64,000 bases of DNA from Micropterus salmoides (taxonomy: Eukaryota > Chordata > Actinopteri > Centrarchiformes > Centrarchidae), in NCBI RefSeq assembly GCF_014851395.1, contig NW_024040040.1:21123000-21186999 (forward strand), given 5' to 3'. The notes beneath the pieces are model-generated. The model did no database searches and was not told where the DNA came from. It was given only the letters and a program-made list of their open reading frames with translations. Both the position numbers and the translations under genes were made by a program. Shown piece after piece: positions 55,319 through 64,000 of the stretch; the stretch's first letter is position 1; each line of letters starts with the position of its first letter.

Positions 55319-58047
55319 TGTTTTTCAGTGTCATAGCAGCTAAAGGTGTTTCTCACCTGTATGGAGATGAAGGTTCTAGCTAGAGTTACAGTTGAGGTGG
55401 AAATGAAATTCAGCCACTTTGTGCAGACAAAAACACACTTGCAGTGAAAATATATTGACATCGCTTGTTAAATTGTGTTTAAAAGTGTTTTTTCCCCTGT
55501 GGTTGCATTTCTGTACTAATACCTTGTGTTTTCTGTGGAGTTGTTGTCAAAAAAATCATGAAGAAACAAACTTTACTTCGCTTCACACAGTGTGTCCCCT
55601 CCTGCGATATTTTCCAGAAGGTGAGTGTGCTTCAGAAAGTCAAAACAGCCCTAATTAAACTGGGCTGATTTAACGGCTGCAGGCCTCCAAACTCAGAACT
55701 GGAATCGTGTTCAATGTAAAGGACATTTGATTTTTTTCCCTTGTTGAGTCCCAGATTATAGCTGAATATTCTCACAGGTGCTGTAAAGTTGAAAGGATTT
55801 GTGATTGACTGTATCGTACTGTTGTGCTGCAGGCACACTGACCAGCCAATCAGGCGCTCCCAGGACTCAGACAGTACTAGTCTGGTTTGTTATGTTATCA
55901 TAGAGGGACTACAGCAGGATAGGAAGAAAATGAAGAGTCTCGTATCAGCTCCTGATCAGCCAATCAGAGATCTTAAGTTAAAAATACTAAATAATGTAAT
56001 ACTGGACAATCCTAGAAAAGTGTTTTTCACTCTGCCACACCTTGTGCCTTTAGAAACACCTGAATCCCCAGAAAAACAGACTCCCACTCAATTACCTTCA
56101 GAATTATGAAATAAACTTTTGGCAGATGAAAACACATTGCAGGGTTTTGCAGAATAACTTCCTGTTTAAAAGATTGTAAGCGATGGGACTCCATCACCCT
56201 CTATTCAAAGCTATATTATAGATGTCTGTGCTGCTTTCCTTTGTGCTGCCAGTTTAGCATGTGTTTGAACACACAATATTATCTCAGATGATACTTTTAG
56301 AGAGTGCTGGCTGATACACAGGGCAACTTTTTAGGCAACAGAGTGTCAGGATTGCTGCTTCCACAGCGCACCTGAAATAATGATGATGTTGCCAAAGAAT
56401 ATTAAAGCTCTGAGCGTGATTAGCAGCTTCCTTTATTTGATGTTTAATTGTGGCTGTTTTGAGAGAGCAGGACGGCTACAGTCAGGCTGTACACGACTAA
56501 TAAATGAATCTAACTGCATGGACAAGAGCTTGTGTTAAAGGCATGCTCATTGAGAGCAAACGGAGGATATTTGTATACACCATGCATTTACCTCATCATG
56601 ATGTACATTTTGAGATTGCAAATTGTTTGTTTTTTTAGTTCCCTTGTTTTTTTTGGCTGTAACGTCATATCTCTGAATATACCTACATCTGATGCAATTA
56701 ACGCTAATAAAGATAGATCTATTTAACTTTCATTTTTGTCATTTGTCAAAATAACACGAGTTTCAGATGTCATGTCATGATATAATCTTTAATCCCTAAA
56801 CATATATTTCCCTCTGTAACATTGCACATTACCATCATCATCATCAGTTTTGGGACAGAACAGACAGACGGGGTATTTTGGTCAGGTTACAAGTAAATTA
56901 ATACAAATAAATTATTAAATAATAGAAAAATCTTCTTCACACAATCACATATAAAGTTCTACATATTGAATAAAACAATGTAACAGGACAGTTAAACCAT
57001 TGTATCTGTACAAATAGATTTTCACATGTTTTTGTCACATATTTCACATACTTTATGATATACACTGCACTTTTGGCCAACATACAGAAAAGCAAAGGGT
57101 TACAGATGTAACCCTGGTTCTCTGAGTCTTAAAAGGTTCCCGAGAGTGATGACACTCATTGGTAAGGTCTCCAAACCTGTTTCGAATAATATTTAACAAC
57201 AATTTGTGGAGCAACTTTTATCCTGTTTGGTTTTATTTACCACACTCAAACAGTGCTGCTAATATGGTAAATAGTATTTGTCCCAGGTGTGGTTTTGTTA
57301 CAGGATCCTCAGCCTCACTAAGTTCTTTTTCTCTCGTATTCATGATGATGCTGCGAACGATATTTATGTTATCAAACCAACACAGTGCACACTTTTACAG
57401 CAGAGGAAAATTAAATCAGTTGACCTTAACAAACACTGGTGAATAACAAGGTGAGGCCTGGGTTTAAAAAAAAAAGCACCTTTTGACTAAGCCCATCTTT
57501 GTACTACTCAAATATGACAGAAATGAAGCTCCATCCATGTCCGTAATAATGCAGATAATGTTGAAAATGTTTTATATCCAATATATCCTATGTTCTACAT
57601 CTACATTTCTCATTTTCCAATCAGTTCGACACGGTCTCCCCACCCAGGTATTTAACCTCTGTGGGGTCGTTGGCACCTTCAGAGTCGTAAAAGGTTGCAC
57701 GAGGGTTGTTAGTCCACCTGGTAGTCATGTGAGTCACATGAGCCTGGTGTGAACAACCTGGAACAACCATCGCTCAACAGAGGAGGTGATCTATAACACC
57801 ACCGTCGTAGGCAACAACTGTCAGCTTATCACCAAAATTTTACACAAATTTGAACCAAAATTCCAGAAAATCAATAAAAGAAAATGCAAATGAACCATGG
57901 GACCAGAGGACACATCATGCCCACGAGAAAGGATCTGGTGCGCAAGAGACAGTATCTCCTGCTCACCAGATACTATCTGGTGTGCACCTGAAAGTATCTA
58001 GTGAGCACCAGATACTTTTTTTTTTTTTTTTCAGACGTCCCCTTAGG
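55319..58047. other. Intergenic DNA between kif5c and pkp4 3' ends
   Basis: No recognised gene. Items of note: a donor-like GTGAGT after CCAGAAG at 55620; an acceptor-like CTGCAG ending at 55831 followed by an open frame to 56109; AATAAA at 56706; a short GGGTTACA palindrome at 57097; and a poly(T) tract at 58017-58031. Confidence 0.45.
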
Positions 58048-58257
58048 GGCTCCATAATCCTCTGACAACAGTAGGTGGCTTCTCCAGTCAGTTAAAATTA
58101 AACCTCTGCTGCAGAAGAAGAGGGCGCATTGAAATGATGTAATAAAAAGAAGGGCTCCATAATCCTCTGACAACAGTAGGTGGCTTCTCCAGTCAGTTAA
58201 AATTAAACCTCTGCTGCAGAAGAAGAGGGCGCATTGAAATGATGTAATAAAAAGAAC
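58048..58257. repeat. Tandem duplication, two near-identical 105-bp copies
   Basis: GGGCTCCATAATCCTCTGAC through TGATGTAATAAAAAGAA is present twice in a row with a 105-bp period. The copies look identical by eye. It lies downstream of the pkp4 stop codon, in its probable 3' UTR or flank. Confidence 0.85.
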
Positions 58258-58780
58258 GCCATTCAAACTACAAACAAATGAAAACGATGTGATAAATGTG
58301 ATGAAAAACGGCATTTATGTTTGTTTCATTATTAATGAGTCTACTAATATCTGATGTTTTCGTCTCTCCAGGGAGTGGAAGCTTCTAGAGCTGCTTAATG
58401 CAACTGCTGCTTATTATTACGGTCTATCAATTCACTGACTAATCGTTTTAGCTTTAAACTTCAGAATGACAAGCCTGATTTCAAAACACTCCACTCCACG
58501 CATTCACTGTCCGACAAGGTTTTCAGTGTGGAAGGAAGGTAAGAAATAAAGGAATGGTTGATATTTATCAGCATTATTGTGCACATGGTCTGAATTAGTC
58601 AAAAGCTGCGTGTACCAAACCAAGCCCTGGTCATTCAGCACAGTTTCAACACAGATGCACACACATTCACATGCATCCTCCATCCTTTCACACAGCGTAC
58701 CCACCCATGTGCACACAAACACCCACTGAGACAGACGGCCAAAACGGTGAAGCTCAACGTACACGGCGTCCGTTTTGTTT

Positions 58781-59038
58781 CTACACCCAGGAGTCGGGGG
58801 AGCCGGTGAACTTGTTGGCCCTGTTTGAAGGCCTCCGTGTTGTGGAGTAGAAGTCCACGTAGTTGGTGTTGGCTTTGAATTGGAGCGACTGGCCGGCATA
58901 GCCGTCGGATGAGGACGGCGTCAGGTGGACCTGTTCGTCCTCATATGGCTCCTCTCCGTAGCCTTGTGGGGATGACAGGTACATTCTGTAGCTGTTGTAG
59001 TTCTTCCTGTCGGGTTCGTCGTAAAATGGCTCTGTGTG
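58781..59038 (-). CDS. pkp4: pkp4 last exon (PDZ ligand and stop)
   Basis: Starts after CCCCCAG with HTEPFYDEPDRKNYNSYRMY and ends NKFTGSPDSWV then TAG (58783-58781). Contains YVDFYSTTRRPS. 85 residues. The C-terminal DSWV motif should recruit Erbin-type PDZ domains. Confidence 0.93.
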   Translation of the reverse strand, partial: HTEPFYDEPDRKNYNSYRMYLSSPQGYGEEPYEDEQVHLTPSSSDGYAGQSLQFKANTNYVDFYSTTRRPSNRANKFTGSPDSWV

Positions 59039-62000
59039 CTGGGGGAGGAACAATCATGTGATTTATTGAGCAAGGAATTATGATTACCCAAAGGTCTGGT
59101 CACACCAACAATTATCAATAAATTAAGTAATTCCAATGATATCGCAAATATTTTAAGTGTCAAGTTAAGTTTGACCCGCGAATAGTTGCTGCTGGCTAAT
59201 AGCTAGTTTTAGAGTCTGGAAAGTACAAAATTGAGGCCCCTACTGTAGTTTTTTAGCTAACGTATTTTGCATTATTCACTTTTGTTTAACCCGACTCCAC
59301 ATGAGTAAACTGCTTTATAAAAGAGGAATGGTTGACAGACAGGAGTCAGTGGTAAAAATATATCTTTGGATTACCTTACTATTACCTTACAGCGACCAAG
59401 CTAAGCCAACAAGCTAACAAGCTCTTTAGATGGGAAAGATTTAAAGAATAGCTTATTTTTGTTTGTAATCATGAATACTTTTTTTTATAGAGAATGTGTT
59501 TGTTTTTTTCATTCAACCAGGTTTACTTGTTGAACCCAAGATGTTCATCCACAATTTTCAGAAACAATTTTTCAGTTTATATCCAGCAAATATTGACTTT
59601 TGAGAAGCTGGAACCAGAACATTTTGCCTAGAACCGACTTAAAACAATCACACGCATATTTACAATGTGGCTAAAATGTGATCTATGTACAGAAATTACC
59701 TGCTTATTTTTACTTCCAAAATAATGTTACATAATTCCCATTTATAGCAGAAAAAGCCAAGATTCAGTACTTTAATGCTACAATATGGCTGAATGTTTGA
59801 CATTTCTTACCTGGGACCTTCTCAAATCCTCCCCTGACTGGGAAGAATAAGTCCCAATGAAATACGGAGTTTTCTTCTCGGACCCTGAAGCAGAAAATTC
59901 AACAGCACAGACGGGAGAAAAACATGAGCCTAAACACAGGTGAAAATATGATTTTTCAGCTTTCATATTTTGGTGATAATCTGGTGTCAAGTTTGTGTTT
60001 TAATATCAGCTTATGAGTTGGTGGTTAGACAGAAACATCAGTGGTCCGTACATAGATCCCTGAGGGTCGCCACAGTACAATCTTATAAATACAAACCTGT
60101 GTACTGCTGTTTGTGTAAACTATTGTCTCCATAATACGCGTTGAGTTGCATAGATGACTGCGTCCTCTGATAGTTTGAACTGTGTCTTCTTATCCCAAGC
60201 ATCGCTGGCGAGGATGTTGCACTACCACCTAAGGAACAAAAAGACAAACACAAGAGTCAAGTTTTTCAGTTTACTGTTATAGATGTTAACTTTCTTTTAT
60301 TATGGGACTTTTCTTATCGTATGATAAAGGAACTCTGTTTTAGACAGAATTCCACTATTTGACCTCACTCACTGGTTCTCTCACCTGATTGGATGACAGG
60401 GGACATCTGTAGCGGGCTGGTGGGCAGGGTCGGCTGGGAAAGGTAGCGGTCTCGCTCCAGAGTGGAGACAGGGGTGACAAAGTGAGTGTAGTTCCAGCCG
60501 TCCTGCACAGAAAGTTCACATCACAGCAGAGTTAAAAATTAACACATATAGAAATTTTAGCTTTATTTAATTTTCCATTTAGGAATTTAAAATCTGTAAC
60601 TATCCTGGTTTGTTTTTGAAATCAAGAAAGAAATTAGGTAATGTTCAAATTTAATCATTCCTACAATGAGGCACACTATTCCTTTACATGGCTGTCAATT
60701 TTATGTTTATCGTTTTGTCGTGTTTCAGGAGCAATGTATCAAAGAAATCATTCTGGGAGAAATCAGGCGCCACTTTCACAAAGATACACTTTGGCTATGG
60801 CCCAGGACCGGAGTCTCTCAGACAGACATCTAAACTCATCTGTTGCACAAAGCTGTCTAGTTCTTCACCATCTTAAGTAGGACTAATGTGCCATGAATTC
60901 CAGTAAAACTTCAACTAGCATAAAATATACACAATATACACCAGTCTAGAAGATTGCCCATCCCTGAATGATAAACCTTGCTGCTCTATGAGTTGAGAAC
61001 AATTTCTCTTGTATTGTTAAAATGTTTTATATTAAACCTCCTAAAGTAAAACATACACCATGGTTGAAGTGTATTGTCTTGGTGTGTCTGCTGGAACCGA
61101 CCTGTTTGTAAAGGCTCCTCAGCTCTCTGTAATGCCACAGCGTGTTCAGCACCTGAGCTGCCGCCTTCACAACCTTCATCGAGTACCTGCGACATCCAGT
61201 GTGAAATCGTTTCCCACATCACAAACTTATAATGCCAGTAAAACACTTTACAAAACAAATGATTACAAGATGACTTGTTTTTTTAAATTAATGTAAAGGT
61301 TAAACAATTCAGCAAGAAACAAAAAAACACTAAATTAAAGTTTAACTAACTAACATATTTTGCAGAGACTGAATGAACCCTGCACATATCTGAAGTCTCT
61401 CTGCTGTTTTGTACCCTTTCCCTCGTCCTTTGCTGATGTCCACCAGCTTCTCAATGCCTCCGCTGTCGGCTAAAGCTTTGGCGTTCTCCATGTTGCGGCT
61501 TGTGACCTCGTGCAGCGTACAGCAGACCGATGCCACTGTATCGTCTGACAGCACGGTGGGATTGCCGCCGGGCAGCCGGTTTACCAGGTCCCGCATGGCG
61601 TACTTTCCTACAGGAGGATTTTCAATTTCATTTCATTTCAAACTTGTTGTAAAGCTTTACAGACACTGTAAGAAGCTAGTGACGGTGCATCCTACAGATT
61701 CTCTACAGCCTTACACATTGGATTACATTTCTTTTTGAAGCATGGATCAGATGAGATATGGATACAGATACATTTCTCTGCACACCATCATCCATTATGT
61801 TTTATATTCACTTTCAGTATTTTATTGTTGAGGTGCAAACACCATGAGGTTCTGCACTTTTTAATAAATATTACAACGTGGGTCTGCCATAACTGTTATT
61901 GTGGATTGACAGCTGATGTAAAGGGTTGATTCGTGTTCACCATGCACCATATTTGTTTACAGGCAAAGCGCTAACTGACAGGTCAGTTTAGTCTTATTTA

Positions 62001-63179
62001 TCTTGGCACATCTTGGAGTCGGTTTAAGAAAGGATACTAGCTGGGAGTCCATTCACTTTTGACGTGATATGGTTTGTGTGACACATTTCTTTAGTTTCCA
62101 GTTTCTGCTCCCAGTGCTCCTCCAGCAGTTGTGTCTTGGCCTTGGTACATCCGTCTTTCCTCTCCTCTTCCTCTCTTTTAAGGGTTTCAGTTTTTAATAA
62201 ATAATAATGTGTGGCTCCTTGTGAAGGGACCCCAGGTGTGTATAGGTATCTATTTGTTTTTATTTTTGTATATTTGTACGATGTGTTTCTAGGATTTGTA
62301 GGAACTGTATATTGTAAGGGTTGATTGTACAGCATACATCAATCAGTAGCTTGCCTTGCCATCTTCATCAGACTACAACACAATGGAAATAAGTTTTTTG
62401 TGCTATCCTAGACAGTTCTGAAGAATGTATTTGTCACTGTGGATGGTCTCTTTAGTGAAGCCAATTCTCTCAACTTGGTAAATACAGGTGTTTCCCATCA
62501 CCAGGAGTTGTCTGCAATGTGTCTGCAGGATGAAACACCTGTTGTCCATCAGGGGGTGATGTGTTATCACTCTGCCTTTAGATTTAAAAAACTATTTTGA
62601 ACAAGCTGATGTTCCTGACTGAAATGTGAAGATGATCGTTTCACAGGTTGAGTTTCTGGCATCGAACTGTTGATTGTGTGTGTGTGTGTGTGTGTGTGTG
62701 TATCTAGCTGTGTTTCAGTGTGTGTTTGGACCTATCAGCTCCTTGTTGCGGCCGTCCAGGGCCATGTTCCGGAGAGCGGTGGCGACGGAGCAGACGACCC
62801 GGTCGTTGTTCATCCTCAGCAGCTCCACCAGGATGGGCAGACCCTTCTCCTTACGCACGGCTGCTCGGATGTAGGCTGAGAACTGGACACACACACACAC
62901 AAACACACAGTTTTATTGTTTAAATTAGTGAAATAAAAATTTGAGGTATTGAAAAATGTTCTTCTGCTGAAAAGCATCTAAGGTAAATGGCCTTTCTGGT
63001 ACTACCTTCCAGTTTCCAGCAGAGAGGTTTTGCAGCGACCCGGCAGCGCCCTCCAGGGTGGCGGGGTTGGAGCTCTCGGCCAGCAGGTTGAGGTATGGCT
63101 TCACCACCATTGGGTGCCACAGCAGCTCTGCCCCCCTCAGAGCCTGGGAGAAACCCGGGATCGGCCCGACACCATCCCA
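58781..63179 (-). CDS. pkp4: Plakophilin-4 (p0071)-like, 3' eight exons (5' partial)
   Basis: p120-catenin family armadillo protein that binds the juxtamembrane tail of classical cadherins and regulates Rho signalling at junctions. The eight exons listed separately splice in phase into 394 residues plus stop (1185 nt). They cover the later armadillo repeats (KGLPILVELLRMNNDRVVCS, LADSGGIEKLV) and the whole C-terminal region. The protein ends GSPDSWV, a class-type PDZ ligand shared by PKP4, ARVCF and CTNND2. DGWNYTHFVTPVSTLERDR and TNYVDFYSTTRRPS match PKP4 rather than delta-catenin. Human PKP4 is about 1190 residues, so roughly the last third is present. The remainder lies beyond 64000. The gene converges on kif5c. 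Confidence 0.9.
59811..59884 (-). CDS. pkp4: pkp4 exon, C-terminal region
   Basis: The 74-nt exon encodes GSEKKTPYFIGTYSSQSGED then LRRSQ. Acceptor CTTCAG, donor GTAAGA. A serine/tyrosine-rich linker, weakly conserved. Confidence 0.85.
60097..60228 (-). CDS. pkp4: pkp4 exon, C-terminal region
   Basis: The 132-nt exon encodes GSATSSPAMLGIRRHSSNYQ, then RTQSSMQLNAYYGDNSLHKQ and QYT. Matches the PKP4 SSSPALLGIR region. Confidence 0.88.
60385..60502 (-). CDS. pkp4: pkp4 exon after armadillo domain
   Basis: The 118-nt exon encodes DGWNYTHFVTPVSTLERDRY through QMSPVIQS. This segment separates PKP4 from CTNND2. Confidence 0.92.
61102..61186 (-). CDS. pkp4: pkp4 exon, last armadillo repeat
   Basis: The 85-nt exon encodes YSMKVVKAAAQVLNTLWHYR, then ELRSLYKQ. 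KVVKAAAQVLNTLW is the terminal armadillo helix of the p120 family. Confidence 0.93.
61415..61607 (-). CDS. pkp4: pkp4 exon, armadillo repeats
   Basis: The 193-nt exon encodes KYAMRDLVNRLPGGNPTVLS through GGIEKLVDISKGRGK, with donor GTACAA. HEVTSRNMENAKAL is a conserved armadillo helix. Confidence 0.93.
62672..62701. repeat. (GT)n microsatellite
   Basis: About 15 GT dinucleotides in a pkp4 intron, just downstream of an exon donor. Confidence 0.9.
62732..62882 (-). CDS. pkp4: pkp4 exon, armadillo repeats
   Basis: The 151-nt exon encodes FSAYIRAAVRKEKGLPILVE, then LLRMNNDRVVCSVATALRNM and ALDGRNKELI. Strong armadillo consensus. The donor GTCCAA is weak. Confidence 0.93.
63006..63179 (-). CDS. 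pkp4: pkp4 exon, armadillo repeats (most 5' in window)
   Basis: The 174-nt phase-0 exon encodes WDGVGPIPGFSQALRGAELL through EGAAGSLQNLSAGNWK, covering the family's insert between armadillo repeats and the next repeat. Confidence 0.93.
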
Positions 63180-63289
63180 CTGCACAAAACACAGAAACCA
63201 ACATGCAGGATATATTAGCACCTTTTTAAACTCTGCAATCCAGCCTAAAACACTTAACTTGATCTTTTGCAGCAAAACTATATAAGGAT

Positions 63290-64000
63290 AATTAAAGCTG
63301 CAAGCAGCGTTGGGCGGGCCCTCGCACTTGTAGCGCGTCCGGGAGTGAGCCGGCCGAGTTGCACATTCTGGAGCTCTGCCGGTGCGGCTGTGAATTTGCT
63401 ACGCGGTTCAGACGCCGCATGAAGGTGCTATATGTCACTTCCTGTGTCCCCTATGTGGAGCTACATAGCACTTGCCTCTATGAATATAAATCTGTATTGG
63501 CGTGTAGATGTCTTCGGGGAGGGACAGTTATCAAGCACGTAAAGTTTGTTTCAGATGTGAGCATGTACACTGAAGTTACAACAACTTCCTGTGTCATGGC
63601 GAAGACTTGATCTTTGACGCCACGCCACGGACACACCCATTGACGAAAACTCGCAAATAGCACAACTTTTTATCTTCAATGCCTTTAGAAGGCACAGCAC
63701 AAATTTGAAGTCGGTCGGACTAAATCCCTAGGAGGAGTTCGTTAAAGTACGAAGTGTGTAAATCATCCAAAATTTGACGTAAAACTCAAAATGGCTGACT
63801 TCCTGTTGGTTTTAGGGCATCGCTCCAAGAGGCTTTTTTGTGCGTCTGGACAAGATACACGTATCACAGAAAATTCGTGCACGTAGGTGAAACGTGCGGC
63901 GGGGGCTGCTTCGTTAAAGGTCACGTCCTGTTGCCAGCAGGTGGCGCTATGACTGTGGGTGAATGTCAGCATGTACATGTGTTCAGAATGGGACTCTCAT
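63290..64000 (+). repeat. Family F repeat, forward copy running out of window (R13)
   Basis: Starts AATTAAAGCTGCAAGCAGC inside a pkp4 intron, opposite to pkp4 transcription. Has the leader and about one unit, with a CTCF-core match at 63934-63947 on the + strand. Confidence 0.85.

Noticed and set aside
62024..62335. Antisense frame of 103 codons in a pkp4 intron
   Set aside because: Charged stretch without splice context or recognisable domain; lies between two confident pkp4 exons.
63340..63420. tRNA-type Pol III A and B boxes in the F leader (GGCCGAGTTG and GGTTC-GAC)
   Set aside because: The A-box-like part is fair, but the B-box-like part carries mismatches or an extra base in every copy inspected. 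It is not good enough to call a SINE promoter.

Overview
The window is vertebrate nuclear DNA. Intron-split genes with GT-AG splice sites, L2-like LINE and Tc1/mariner sequences, and the general repeat content point to a teleost fish, probably a percomorph. There is no bacterial operon structure.

Two host genes lie tail to tail. The + strand gene is a conventional kinesin-1 heavy chain, best matched to kif5c. I place 24 consecutive coding exons (2 to 25) from 14274 to 52110. They splice in phase into 916 residues running from the motor core to the stop codon. Only exon 1 (start codon, about 43 residues) is missing; it lies upstream, possibly across the 500-N gap at 9887-10386. The - strand gene is a p120-catenin family armadillo protein, best matched to pkp4 (p0071). 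Its last eight coding exons lie between 63179 and 58781 and end in a PDZ ligand. Kif5c carries cargo on microtubules and Pkp4 acts at adherens junctions. KIF5C and PKP4 are both on human 2q23-24, so the pairing looks like old synteny rather than a functional unit.

Most of the rest is mobile DNA. The dominant component is a high-copy composite repeat, called family F here. In its forward orientation it starts AATTAAAGCTGCAAGCAGC and carries tandem units of about 455-465 bp. Some copies also hold an inner block of about 1.7 kb. It ends in poly(A) followed by one to five copies of a short GC-rich tail unit ending GGGCCCTAA. Copies fill 1-9886 (reverse orientation), 11756-12952, 33846-36820 (reverse, split by a Tc1 element), 40552-51534 (forward, then reverse, then forward) and 63290 to the window end. 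I cannot assign F to a transposon class.

Other mobile DNA: an apparently intact DD36E Tc1/mariner element in kif5c intron 6; a decayed L2-like LINE with an SGNH-hydrolase ORF1 in intron 10; a solo LTR in intron 11; an apparently intact DD34E Tc1 element inside an F copy in intron 16; and nested TTAA-flanked DNA between the two genes.

The most interesting observation is that each standard F unit carries an exact match to the 14-bp CTCF core motif. There are 14 in the window, and in kif5c intron 23 they are arranged convergently. The inner F block also carries a CCAAT, octamer and TATA-like cluster that resembles a promoter.
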